34,573 bases of DNA from a bacterium (GTDB lineage Bacteria > Patescibacteriota > Minisyncoccia > Moranbacterales > GWC2-37-73). This document shows, one piece after another, positions 8,508-16,312 of this stretch. Position numbers and translations under genes: made by a program. A model generated the notes under the pieces. The model saw only the letters and a program-made list of their open reading frames with translations, was not told the DNA's origin and made no database searches. Where the stretch lies: the NCBI GenBank assembly GCA_003251635.1, contig QKEW01000015.1, positions 1-34,573 of the forward strand, in the 5' to 3' direction. The first letter of the stretch is position 1; each line of letters opens with the position of its first letter.

Positions 8508-10235
8508 ATGGATGAAATAAAAATAAAAATTGACGGCCAAGAAATTTCAGCTAGAGCTGGGCAAACGGTTTTGCAGGCCGCTCAAGAAAACGGGATTGAT
8601 ATTCCCTCGCTCTGTTTTCACGCCGATCTGGAAACTAAAAATCATTGCAATCTTTGCTTGGTTCAAATTCAAGGCGAAGAAAATTTGCGCCGAGCTTGCG
8701 GGACGCCTGTCCACGAAGGCATGGAGATTTTGACTGAGTCACCCGAAATCCAAAGCGAACGCCAGAAAAATCTGGACAAAATTTTAGACAAACATCTAAT
8801 GGAATGTGATGATTGTGTTTGGCTGGGCAACTGTCGTCTCTTGGAATTGGTGAAAAGATTTAAAGCTAAACCAATTTTAGAAAAAAAAGAATCCGATCAA
8901 GTTTTACAAGTCGGGACTGTAGTTTTTGACCAAACCAAATGCATTGGTTGCGCCAATTGCACCGCGGTTTGTCCAACCAAATTTTTAGATCTCAATGAAC
9001 ACGACAAAGTTTGTCCTTCCACCGACGACACCAAGGATTGCATTAATTGCGGCCAATGTATTGTTCACTGTCCGGTTGGCGCCATCGAAGGAATCGGCGA
9101 GTTCGAAGAATTGGAAAAACTTTTTCAAGACAGCGAAAAAACTGTAGTGGTTCAATTTGCGCCTTCCATCCGCACCAGCATCGGCGAAGAATTTGGCTTG
9201 GAGCACGGTTCGATTGCCACCGGTAAGCTCATCACGGCACTAAAAAAAGTCGGCTTCAATTTTGTTTTTGACACCGCTGCCGGTGCCGACTTCACCACCA
9301 TGGAAGAATCCGAAGAAATCATTGAAAAAATGACCACTGGCGAAAAATTGCCAGCCATGTCATCTTGCTGTCCGGCCTGGGTCAAATTTTTAGAATTCTA
9401 CTATCCAGAATTCGTGCCCAACCTTTGCACTTCCCGTTCCCCACAAATCATGCTGGGCGGCATCGTCAAAAAATATTGGTCAGCCAAAAATAACTTGAAA
9501 CCCGAAAATATTTTCATGGTTTCCATTATGCCCTGTGTGGCTAAAAAATTCGAAATCAAAAGAGAAGAGCTCAAAATTGACGACCAATATCCGGTTGACA
9601 TGGTTTTAACCACTCGCGAATTGGCTCGACTTTTTCGCAAGAAAAAAATTGACCTCAAAGAAATTGAGGAAGCTCAGCCGGATAATCCCCTAGGAGATTC
9701 TTCTGGGGCTGGCGTAATCTATGGCGCCAGTGGCGGGGTTTTCGAGTCGGCCCTTAGAACCGCTTATTTCAAATTAAAAAATGAGGATTTACCGGACGAA
9801 GCTGCTAAAGAAATTCGCGGATCAGCCAACATCAAGGAAAAACATTTTCAAATCGACGATAAAACCTTGAAAGTTTGTGTAGTCAATGGACTCAAAAACG
9901 CTCGAGAGGTTTTGGAGCGAGTGAAAGAAAATCCAGGTCTCTATGACGCGATCGAGGTCATGGCTTGTCCTGGCGGTTGCGTTGGTGGCGGTGGACAACC
10001 AGTTCCAACTAGTCGCGAAATCATCGCCAAGCGAGCCGCCGGACTCTATAACATCGATGAGAAGAAAGAAATACGTCGCGCCCATGAAAATATGGCAGTC
10101 AAGCAAGTTTATCAGGAATTTTTCTCTAAAATTGAAAATCGCCGCAACATTTTACACACTCATTTTCACCCAAGAAAAAAATCAATAATTCAAACACTAA
10201 AAAATTCAAAAGAAAACTATGACTGCCAACAATAA
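8508..10235 (+). CDS. [FeFe]-hydrogenase, single-subunit type with four accessory clusters
   Basis: A 575-residue protein whose cluster ligands are all readable. N-terminal [2Fe-2S] ferredoxin domain: C36, C47, C50, C64. His-Cys3 [4Fe-4S] site: H96, C100, C103, C109. Two ferredoxin-type [4Fe-4S] clusters: C145/148/151/155 and C178/181/184/188. H-cluster motifs: L1 SSCCPAW (C287 is the usual proton-relay Cys, C288 a ligand), L2 MPCVAKKFE (C343) and L3 EVMACPGGCVGGGGQP (C487, C491). The C-terminal small-subunit-like segment (…LLHTHxH-type) is also present. The enzyme interconverts protons and H2 with ferredoxin or NAD(P)H-linked partners; this layout matches group A, CpI-like enzymes. It needs HydE, HydF and HydG for maturation, and none is in this window. 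The stop overlaps the next gene by 17 bases. Confidence 0.95.
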   Translation: MDEIKIKIDGQEISARAGQTVLQAAQENGIDIPSLCFHADLETKNHCNLCLVQIQGEENLRRACGTPVHEGMEILTESPEIQSERQKNLDKILDKHLMECDDCVWLGNCRLLELVKRFKAKPILEKKESDQVLQVGTVVFDQTKCIGCANCTAVCPTKFLDLNEHDKVCPSTDDTKDCINCGQCIVHCPVGAIEGIGEFEELEKLFQDSEKTVVVQFAPSIRTSIGEEFGLEHGSIATGKLITALKKVGFNFVFDTAAGADFTTMEESEEIIEKMTTGEKLPAMSSCCPAWVKFLEFYYPEFVPNLCTSRSPQIMLGGIVKKYWSAKNNLKPENIFMVSIMPCVAKKFEIKREELKIDDQYPVDMVLTTRELARLFRKKKIDLKEIEEAQPDNPLGDSSGAGVIYGASGGVFESALRTAYFKLKNEDLPDEAAKEIRGSANIKEKHFQIDDKTLKVCVVNGLKNAREVLERVKENPGLYDAIEVMACPGGCVGGGGQPVPTSREIIAKRAAGLYNIDEKKEIRRAHENMAVKQVYQEFFSKIENRRNILHTHFHPRKKSIIQTLKNSKENYDCQQ

Positions 10236-10749
10236 AAATCAAAACATCTCGGAGACAGTTTTAACGGGAGCTCGAGCCAAAAGCTTGGCCTGGTCTCTGG
10301 CTCTAATTTCCGTCGCCTGTCTTGCTCCATTTTTTCACTATCAACCAATTACCGGTCCAATTATCAATGCTACTTTGTTTTTGGCCGCTCTCTTTCTGAG
10401 TTTACCAGCCGCTTTTTCAATTGCAATAATTCCAAGCCTTATTGCTATTTCAGTTGGAACTCTACCGGCTATTGCCGCACCTCTATTGCCAGCCATAATG
10501 GTCAGCAACATGGTATTGATCGCGATTTTTGCTTGGCTTAAAAGAAAAAATTATTTCTTGGCTATGATCAGTGCCAGCTTAGTTAAATTCGCTTTTTTGA
10601 CTGCCTTAGGATTTTCTATTGCTAACTTGATTGGATCAACGCCAATCCTCAAAGTTGCTACCAATATGCTCAGCTGGGCCCAACTCTTCACCGCCCTCAC
10701 CGGCGGACTCTTGGCTTGGGGGGTTTGGAAGAGGGTTTTGGGAAAATAA
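10219..10749 (+). CDS. ECF S-component-like membrane protein coupled to the hydrogenase
   Basis: A 176-residue, highly hydrophobic protein with five or six membrane segments (about 25-42, 48-65, 68-84, 88-108, 115-140, 150-170) and a short hydrophilic N-terminus. The pattern of short helices with an inner LPAIMVSNMVLIAIFAWL stretch and a following KRK turn resembles substrate-binding (S) components of ECF vitamin/metal transporters, but no substrate motif can be assigned. It starts inside the 3' end of the hydrogenase gene (17-base overlap), so its translation is probably coupled to it. Possible roles are uptake of a cofactor or metal needed by the hydrogenase, or membrane docking of the enzyme; both are inference. 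It converges on the next gene with a 23-base gap. Confidence 0.65.
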   Translation: MTANNKNQNISETVLTGARAKSLAWSLALISVACLAPFFHYQPITGPIINATLFLAALFLSLPAAFSIAIIPSLIAISVGTLPAIAAPLLPAIMVSNMVLIAIFAWLKRKNYFLAMISASLVKFAFLTALGFSIANLIGSTPILKVATNMLSWAQLFTALTGGLLAWGVWKRVLGK

Positions 10750-10772
10750 TCTGCTGCCAAAATTTAAATTAA

Positions 10773-11795
10773 TTACTTCAAATATTTCCCATACTTATCC
10801 ACTGGGTAATAACACCAGGGGTTAGGATATTCATCCGGATCCAAGCAGCACTCCATGTCCAAGTGCTTGCCTTTATCTTTTTTGCTTTTGGAAGGTTTGT
10901 CATTTTTCTTGGCGCACACCATTCGACCTTGCGAATCAATCCTGTAAGAAACCGGCTTGGGAGCGGTTATTTTTGGCTTGACTGGAACTTTCGGTCTGAC
11001 TATCTCTGTCAAATTAAAGGTTGCAGCCGTTGCCAAAAATTGAGGTGAGTTCTGCTCAATTAATTTTCGATCGTCCGAACTATCTTCCTGATTTAAAAAT
11101 ACCGGCACCAAATTATACACGTATTCATCCCTGTTCAAACTAAAGAAGAAAGTTGTTTCATAACAATCATCCGTCGGGGAAACATAAACTTGATGCATTT
11201 CCCAATCTTCACTTTCAATCAAATATTTTTCTAGTTGCTGACAACTTGATTCACTTCTTACTTGTCCTAAGTCCTTATAAACAAATTCATCAGTAGCAGA
11301 AAAATCCTTGGCCTTGGTAATGCTATAGACCAAAACATCAAACCCAACAAAACTATCCCCGCCAACTTCAGAGGCCGGCTGCCGAAATTGCCACCGATAC
11401 TGCCAAGTGGAACCACTAGGTGCGGCTTGGCTGGCTGGTGTTGACCAAGTAGCTGGGTATTTCAAGGAAAAACCATACCAATTATTTTTATAGGTTAACC
11501 AATCAGTCGTATCAATTTCTTTCCAGCTATCATTCTCGACTTCTGGTTCGTTTGTGTTTAAAAAATTTTCAATCTCACCCTCATTTAAAATTGGAAGGAT
11601 AAATTCCGACGGCAGCTCCTCAAAAGATTTTTTTTCGTTCTTTGATTTATCAATATTAGCCAACCAAACCAAAAACAAGACAGCTATCAAAATAAAAATC
11701 AGATCGCGCTCCAAATTGGCACGCCCAAACAAGCCCTTTGCGACAAATCGAAAAGACCTTCTGTGCCAATTTGATTTTTTTGCTGTTTTTTTCAT
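10773..11795 (-). CDS. Membrane-anchored hypothetical protein, PsbP-like core with Cys-rich tail
   Basis: A 340-residue protein with a basic cytoplasmic start, one membrane segment (about 29-47), an acidic linker, and an extracytoplasmic domain starting with YKNNWYGFSLKYPATW (about 105-120). This 'YGFSLxYPxxW' start is typical of PsbP-like/lipoprotein domains seen in many bacteria. A proline/lysine linker (about 265-285) leads to a short tail with MVCAKK and ECCLDPDEYPNPWCYYP, four cysteines that could form disulfides or bind metal. No close family is recognised. It is alone on its strand between the convergent S-component gene and the MacB-type operon terminator. Confidence 0.6.
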   Translation of the reverse strand: MKKTAKKSNWHRRSFRFVAKGLFGRANLERDLIFILIAVLFLVWLANIDKSKNEKKSFEELPSEFILPILNEGEIENFLNTNEPEVENDSWKEIDTTDWLTYKNNWYGFSLKYPATWSTPASQAAPSGSTWQYRWQFRQPASEVGGDSFVGFDVLVYSITKAKDFSATDEFVYKDLGQVRSESSCQQLEKYLIESEDWEMHQVYVSPTDDCYETTFFFSLNRDEYVYNLVPVFLNQEDSSDDRKLIEQNSPQFLATAATFNLTEIVRPKVPVKPKITAPKPVSYRIDSQGRMVCAKKNDKPSKSKKDKGKHLDMECCLDPDEYPNPWCYYPVDKYGKYLK

Positions 11796-11922
11796 GGCAG
11801 ATTAAATTTAGACCTGTTTAATCAATACAACAAAAGCCGCTCTAAAATCCCATAATCCTAACACGAATTGGCCTAATTTTTCAAGAAAAAAATATTTTTA
11901 GATTTGCGACCCAAACAAAAAT

Positions 11923-11946
11923 AAAAACGCGCCAAAGCGCGTTTTT
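11923..11946 (-). terminator. Intrinsic terminator after the MacB-type operon
   Basis: A 9-bp perfect stem AAAACGCGC/GCGCGTTTT with a 4-base loop and flanking A/T runs. It follows the permease gene on the minus strand. Confidence 0.88.
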
Positions 11947-11976
11947 TAAAAATAAGAAAAATTTACCTAAACAATC

Positions 11977-13206
11977 CTATTCATAGCGCAAGGCCTGAAT
12001 CGGATTAAGTTTGGAGGCGCGTCTGGCTGGATAATAACCAAAGACGATTCCAATCAGAGCGGAAACTCCAAAAGAAAGCAAAATGGAAAAATTGGAAACC
12101 ATGGTCGTAGTGCCAAAAAAATTCTCCACCACCCAAGAGACCACCACCCCTAAAACAATTCCAACTATTCCACCAATAAAGGTCAGCGTTGCTGATTCAA
12201 ACAGAAACTGAGCACTGATGTCCGCTCCCTTGGCTCCAATAGCTTTTCTCAGTCCAATTTCTCGCGTTCTTTCGGTTACTGTTGTCAGCATCATATTCAT
12301 AATTCCAATGCCACCCACTACCAAAGAAATTCCAGCCACCGCTCCAAGCAAAATAGTTAGAGTATCCGTCACCGATGACGCCGTTTCCACGATATCCCCT
12401 TGGTTCATGATGCTAAAATCAGCGCTACTGGCATTGGCAATTCCATGCTCGGCCAACAACAAGTTTTCAATTTCAGTCTCAGCTGATTCCATCTCGTCTT
12501 GATCAGCAATCTTAATATTAATCATGGAAAGATACTTATCGCCTTGAAAATATTGTTGATAAGTTGAAAGCGGAATATAAACCACATCATCACTACTATT
12601 AAATCCGGTTCCTCCCTTAGAAACCGTAGTACCAATCACCGTGAAATCAATTCCGTTAATCCTAACCTTGTTTCCAACTACCTCACCAGCATCAGTTCCT
12701 TCTCCATACAAAGCTTCAATAACATCCGGACCCAACACCGCCACTTTTGCCAAACGATCCTGCTGCTGCTCGGTTATGAAAGATCCTTGTTCCACTTCAA
12801 CATTGCGAACCTCTGAGTATTCCTGGGTTACTCCATTGATGGAAGTACGGGTGTTATTGCCATTACCAATCACTTGATAATTACCCGAGGAAAGAGGTGC
12901 CACTGAAGCTACACTATCCAAACCTTCAATAGCTTCAACATCCGACATGACCAATGACTCATCACTACCGGCCGCACCACGCACAAAAGATCCGGGACTT
13001 CTTTGCGCGCCACCTCGCACCATTAAAAGATTGGAACCGATTGATTGAATATTTTCCTCAATTTGTTGTTTAGCTCCATTACCAATCGCCACCATTACGA
13101 TAACCGAAGCAATTCCAATCACAATTCCCAAAATCGTTAGGCCGGTACGGACCTTATTGGAAACAATAGCAGAATAAGTTTCAAAAATAGTATCTTGCAA
13201 AAGCAT
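11977..13206 (-). CDS. MacB-type ABC transporter permease (FtsX family)
   Basis: At 409 residues it has the usual length for a MacB permease lacking a fused ATPase. It has an N-terminal helix (about 20-42, in the GLTILGIVIGIASVIVMVAI stretch), a large extracytoplasmic MacB_PCD domain (about 45-275), and an FtsX domain with three helices (about 280-305, 330-355, 370-390) ending in PARRASKLNPIQALRYE, a typical MacB ending. Together with the upstream ATPase and fusion protein it forms a tripartite-like exporter for peptides, lipoproteins or drugs. The substrate is unknown. It is 20 bases below the ATPase gene. Confidence 0.92.
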   Translation of the reverse strand: MLLQDTIFETYSAIVSNKVRTGLTILGIVIGIASVIVMVAIGNGAKQQIEENIQSIGSNLLMVRGGAQRSPGSFVRGAAGSDESLVMSDVEAIEGLDSVASVAPLSSGNYQVIGNGNNTRTSINGVTQEYSEVRNVEVEQGSFITEQQQDRLAKVAVLGPDVIEALYGEGTDAGEVVGNKVRINGIDFTVIGTTVSKGGTGFNSSDDVVYIPLSTYQQYFQGDKYLSMINIKIADQDEMESAETEIENLLLAEHGIANASSADFSIMNQGDIVETASSVTDTLTILLGAVAGISLVVGGIGIMNMMLTTVTERTREIGLRKAIGAKGADISAQFLFESATLTFIGGIVGIVLGVVVSWVVENFFGTTTMVSNFSILLSFGVSALIGIVFGYYPARRASKLNPIQALRYE

Positions 13207-13226
13207 TTTGGTTTTCTCAATAATTA

Positions 13227-13910
13227 TTAACTATTTTTCTTATCACTGATAATTTTCCCGTCTCGAATAAAAATAGTTCTTTGCGCCCAAGCAGCCACTT
13301 CTTCTTCATGAGTAATCAAAACAATCGTATGTTTTTTTTCTTCGTTAAGTTTGCGGAAAGTTTGCAAGACAAACTCTCCAGTCTTGGTGTCCAGATTTCC
13401 AGTCGGCTCATCAGCTAAAATTAGACTTGGCTCATTGACTAGCGCTCTAGCAATTGCCACTCTTTGCATTTGTCCACCAGAAATCTGATTGGAAAGATGG
13501 TGCCAACGATTTTTTGGCAAACCAACCGCTTCCAGAGATTTTCCAGCGCGAACTTCCCTTTCATGGCGCGGAACCTTTTCATAGATAAGCGGCAACATCA
13601 CGTTGCGCAACACCGAAGTTCTTGGTAAAAGATTGAAGGACTGAAAGACAAAACCAATTTTTTTCATTCGAATCGTCGCCAAAGCATCATCGCTCAATTT
13701 GGAAACATCCTTACCATCCAAAAAATATTTCCCGCTAGTCGGAGTATCCAAAGCCCCCAACATGTGCATCAAGGTCGATTTTCCACTCCCCGATGGTCCC
13801 ATGATGGCCACGAACTCTCCATCAGCGATTGAAAATGACACGTCGTCCAGAGCTCTAGTTTCATTATCACCGGTTCTATAAATTTTTACCAAATTCTTAC
13901 ATTCGATCAT
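13227..13910 (-). CDS. MacB/LolD-type ABC transporter ATP-binding protein
   Basis: A 227-residue ATPase with Walker A GPSGSGKST (38-46), Q-loop VFQSFNLLP (about 88-96), signature ISGGQ (143-147; Ile replaces the usual Leu), Walker B LILADE (163-168), D-loop GNLD and the switch His201. It powers the FtsX-family permease encoded downstream. AAAGGAT just upstream of the ATG is a good ribosome binding site. It is the middle gene of the operon; the gap to the fusion protein gene is 19 bases and to the permease gene 16 bases. Confidence 0.95.
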   Translation of the reverse strand: MIECKNLVKIYRTGDNETRALDDVSFSIADGEFVAIMGPSGSGKSTLMHMLGALDTPTSGKYFLDGKDVSKLSDDALATIRMKKIGFVFQSFNLLPRTSVLRNVMLPLIYEKVPRHEREVRAGKSLEAVGLPKNRWHHLSNQISGGQMQRVAIARALVNEPSLILADEPTGNLDTKTGEFVLQTFRKLNEEKKHTIVLITHEEEVAAWAQRTIFIRDGKIISDKKNS

Positions 13911-13929
13911 ATATATCCTTTAAGTTGAT

Positions 13930-15144
13930 TTAATGAAGACCGCCACCTCCCCCAGGACCACTGCCCATGGTTGGCAAAATACTGCTAGATGAAGAAGAAG
14001 ATGAGTTTTTTTGGCTGCCACTACCACTGCCAGTGCCACTACCAGTGCCAGTAGAACTAACTACGATCACATCACCCTCATTTAAGCCACTAACAATCTC
14101 CACGCTGGTATCATTGGAAATTCCCAGCTCAACCTTTTTTCTTTGCATTTGAAATTGATCCATGGTTGTCTGAGTGGAAGAACCGCCCTGAACAGAACCG
14201 CTCGTATCTTGCACTAAAATATAATTTTCACCGTTGACTGTCTTGATGGCGCTGCTTGGAACAACTACCACGTCTTCCTTGTGTTGAATCATGATTTCAG
14301 CATCAACACTCATGCCAGGCTTAAGATATTCGCTAGTTGATTCAAAAGCAATCTCAACTTGATAGCTAACCACACCTGATTCAACCGTTCCGATTGTTTC
14401 AACTTTAGAAACCTTACCTTGCATAGTTACATCAGAAAGCGCGTCAAAAGTTAACTCAACGTCATTGCCTTCCTTAACCATGGCTGCATCAACTTCATTC
14501 AAAGTTATGTTGGCTACCATTTCCTGGGTAATCACCGAAGCCAAAACATCGCTTTGGGAAATTGAATCGCCAGCCTCCACACTCAAATCAGTCACCACTC
14601 CGTCAAATGGGGCTTTAATATAGTAATCCTGTAATTTCTCTTTAGCGTCTGCCAAAGAATTAGCTCTCTGTTGAAGTGAAATTTCTTGCAACTGACGAAC
14701 CCATTTATCCTCAATAGTTTCAGTTGTGTACTGATTTTCCGTCTGCTTCATCTGAATCTGGGCCGAACGCAAATTGATCTCGGCGTCGCGGATTGATTTT
14801 TCCGCATCTTCCGAATCCAATAAAGCGATTATTTGATCTTTCTTAACTTCTTGATCATTTTTAACATAAACTGCCATGACTTCGATCGCATCGCCAGCCA
14901 CTACCGGTTTGAGATCGACCTGACTTTTAGGATTGACTTGTCCACTGCCAGTTACTGAAACAGCGATGTCGCCTTTTTCTACGGTTTGCGTCTTGTAAGT
15001 CGTAGCAGTCTCATCACTTGTGGAATTTTTCGAATTCCAATAATAGACTCCTCCGACAATCAAACCAACCACAATTAAACTTACGATTTTATGTTTCCAG
15101 ATAAATCCGAAAATCTTTCTGAAAAATCCTGTTTTTTCTTCCAT
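13930..15144 (-). CDS. MacA-like membrane fusion protein with Ser/Gly-rich tail
   Basis: A 404-residue protein with one N-terminal helix (about 17-33), a biotinyl-lipoyl-like region around the KKDQIIALLDSEDAEKS motif (about 99-115), a short helical segment, a second lipoyl half (DYYIKAPFDGVVTDLSVEAG, about 188-207), and beta-barrel domains to about 365. The last 40 residues are low complexity (GTGSGTGSGSG, then a run of eight Ser, then GGGGG). It is the adaptor of the MacB-type exporter. A strong AGGAGG sequence lies in the leader but more than 40 bases from the ATG, and no good ribosome binding site is next to the ATG. Confidence 0.88.
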   Translation of the reverse strand: MEEKTGFFRKIFGFIWKHKIVSLIVVGLIVGGVYYWNSKNSTSDETATTYKTQTVEKGDIAVSVTGSGQVNPKSQVDLKPVVAGDAIEVMAVYVKNDQEVKKDQIIALLDSEDAEKSIRDAEINLRSAQIQMKQTENQYTTETIEDKWVRQLQEISLQQRANSLADAKEKLQDYYIKAPFDGVVTDLSVEAGDSISQSDVLASVITQEMVANITLNEVDAAMVKEGNDVELTFDALSDVTMQGKVSKVETIGTVESGVVSYQVEIAFESTSEYLKPGMSVDAEIMIQHKEDVVVVPSSAIKTVNGENYILVQDTSGSVQGGSSTQTTMDQFQMQRKKVELGISNDTSVEIVSGLNEGDVIVVSSTGTGSGTGSGSGSQKNSSSSSSSSILPTMGSGPGGGGGLH

Positions 15145-15217
15145 GATTATGATAATAAAATTTACACTTTGCCAAACGCCTCCTTTTTATGCTTATTTCA
15201 AGCGTTGCTTTATTTTT

Positions 15218-15226
15218 ATTTTAGCA
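15218..15226 (-). promoter_or_regulatory. Extended -10 promoter for the MacB-type operon
   Basis: On the minus strand TGC precedes TAAAAT (15223-15218). It would give a leader of about 65 bases that contains an AGGAGG sequence far from the fusion-protein start. Confidence 0.5.
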
Positions 15227-15266
15227 CAAGCAAAATAATAAATATATTTTGTTTGAATTTGAAATC

Positions 15267-15713
15267 TTACTGTTGAATCGGCTGTTGCGGTCCATTGCCA
15301 TTTTGCATTTGCACACGACAAGACAACGTCTCATTATCATCAGTTTGCGGTCCATTTTGACAAGTTCCAGTTAAAGTCCTTTCTTCACCTAGATTAGTGT
15401 CAGTGAAAGAAAATTCACAACTGTCACCTTCGGCCTTATCAGCACAAGCTGCGATTGCCTCCTCAGAGCTTCCCATTCCACCTTCCGGCCCCATTCCATT
15501 TCTTTCTTGAGAATTGTTCTGATTGCTGTTTTGATTGCGAGAACCCACGCCACTGCCTGTTCCCTGTCGATTTTGCTCTTGATTTTGTTCTTGATTAGAA
15601 TTTCGAGTTTCAAGATCAAGCACGTCGCCGTTATTGGCCGCTTGACTACAACCGGACAAAAACAACGTGGCTGCTACAAAAGAGCCTAGAACCGCGATTT
15701 TTTTCTTCATCAT
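15267..15713 (-). CDS. Lipoprotein with Gln/Asn-rich linker and four-Cys domain
   Basis: A 148-residue protein. A basic start, hydrophobic core and lipobox LSGC (Cys22) mark it as a lipoprotein anchored outside the membrane. Residues 35-80 are low complexity (NQEQNQEQN, then NQNSNQNNSQ). The C-terminal domain has four cysteines in the order ACADKAEGDSC … GTC … LSC, a spacing seen in a small disulfide domain of uncharacterised secreted proteins. It lies upstream of, and on the same strand as, the MacB-type operon, but the operon's own promoter sits in the gap between them. The relation to the exporter is guesswork. Confidence 0.7.
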   Translation of the reverse strand: MMKKKIAVLGSFVAATLFLSGCSQAANNGDVLDLETRNSNQEQNQEQNRQGTGSGVGSRNQNSNQNNSQERNGMGPEGGMGSSEEAIAACADKAEGDSCEFSFTDTNLGEERTLTGTCQNGPQTDDNETLSCRVQMQNGNGPQQPIQQ

Positions 15714-15773
15714 TTTTTATTTTAAATTAATTACTTTTTTAGTACGACGACCTCAAAATTTGTTTGCAAAACT

Positions 15774-15795
15774 AAAACACCCCATAGGGTGTTTT
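15774..15795. terminator. Terminator-like hairpin between tRNA region and lipoprotein gene
   Basis: A 9-bp stem AAAACACCC/GGGTGTTTT with loop CATA. T-rich sequence follows on the plus strand and is weaker on the minus strand. It may isolate the lipoprotein gene from transcription through the tRNA region. Confidence 0.6.
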
Positions 15796-15802
15796 TAGTT
15801 TA

Positions 15803-15945
15803 TTGTTGTCGGGGCGTCTGCCTTCGCTAAAGCTCCAACAAGACAAGCAGGGATTCGTCCTCACTCCGACTCGGACCCTGGGCGCTACACACAGAAAGCT
15901 CGCACTTGCTCGCTTTCTACTCGCGCCCTTCGAATCCCCATACAT
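15803..15945. repeat. GC-rich nested palindromic element next to tRNA-Pro
   Basis: This stretch is far more GC-rich than its surroundings and has nested inverted repeats. The outer arms are GGGATTCG (15850-15857) and CGAATCCC (15931-15938). Inside are GTCC/GGAC (15857-15860/15873-15876), GGGCGC/GCGCCC (15880-15885/15923-15928) and GAAAGC/GCTTTC (15894-15899/15912-15917). Its left edge copies parts of the neighbouring tRNA gene: TTGTTGTCGGGGCG (15803-15816) matches 13 of 14 bases at the tRNA 3' end (15991-16004), and GCAGGGATTCG (15847-15857) matches the T-arm of the tRNA. ORFs across it look spurious. It may be a tRNA-derived repeat, a REP/MITE-like element or a structured RNA. Confidence 0.55.
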
Positions 15946-15954
15946 CCTAATAAA

Positions 15955-15992
15955 AATCAAAACAAGCACCCGAATGGATGCTTGTTTTGATT
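15955..15992 (-). terminator. Intrinsic terminator of tRNA-Pro
   Basis: A near-perfect 14-bp stem with arms AATCAAAACAAGCA and TGCTTGTTTTGATT around a 10-base loop, then a T-run on the minus strand. It lies 4 bases after the tRNA 3' end. Confidence 0.85.
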
Positions 15993-15996
15993 GCTG

Positions 15997-16069
15997 TCGG
16001 GGCGCAGGGATTCGAACCCTGTCTAAATGGTCCCAAACCACTCGTGCTAGCCGTTGACACCACGCCCCG
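15997..16069 (-). tRNA. tRNA-Pro (anticodon TGG)
   Basis: The cloverleaf is complete. The 7-bp acceptor CGGGGCG/CGCCCCG matches perfectly. The anticodon stem AGTGG/CCATT (one G-T pair) encloses the loop TTTGGGA with anticodon TGG. The T-arm is AGGGTTCGAATCCCT, and the discriminator base is A. The 3' CCA is not encoded (the gene is followed by CAG), so CCA must be added by nucleotidyltransferase. TGG reads CCA and, with wobble, other proline codons. Confidence 0.96.
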
Positions 16070-16148
16070 TTAGAATTTTCACTTTACAATAATCAACTAA
16101 ATTATTGATAGTGCTCCAAAAATTATTACTGCCTCATAACTTACTTCA

Positions 16149-16182
16149 GAAATTTCTAACGGGGCAGGCCCCGAAAGAATTT
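16149..16182. repeat. Hairpin with inverted copy of the tRNA-Pro 5' end
   Basis: CGGGG/CCCCG (16160-16164/16169-16173) forms a strong hairpin extended by weaker flanking pairs. The left side, GAAATTTCTAACGGGGC (16149-16165), is an inverted near-copy of the tRNA-Pro 5' end plus its leader, GCCCCGTTAGAATTTTC (16064-16080). The right side, GCCCCGAAAGAATTTC, resembles it again. The remaining 16070-16312 sequence holds only this and the HU terminator. Confidence 0.5.
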
Positions 16183-16246
16183 CTCTTCTCCAACTAAACC
16201 CAATCCTACTACCTTTTAAAAAATAAATCAAGAGTTAGTTGACAAC

Positions 16247-16267
16247 AAAATCCCGCACTAAGCGGGA
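16247..16267 (-). terminator. Intrinsic terminator after the HU gene
   Basis: A 6-bp GC stem TCCCGC/GCGGGA with a 5-base loop and a TTTT run on the minus strand, 46 bases after the HU stop. Confidence 0.75.
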
Positions 16268-16312
16268 CTTTATTGATATTTTTCCAATGAATTCACCCAT
16301 TCATCAAAAAAA

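Noticed and set aside
15772-16057. ORFs across the tRNA-Pro region (both strands, 84-89 codons)
   Set aside because: They run through a tRNA gene and palindromic DNA; the encoded peptides (for example CRGAGIRTL) are reverse translations of tRNA sequence, so they are spurious.
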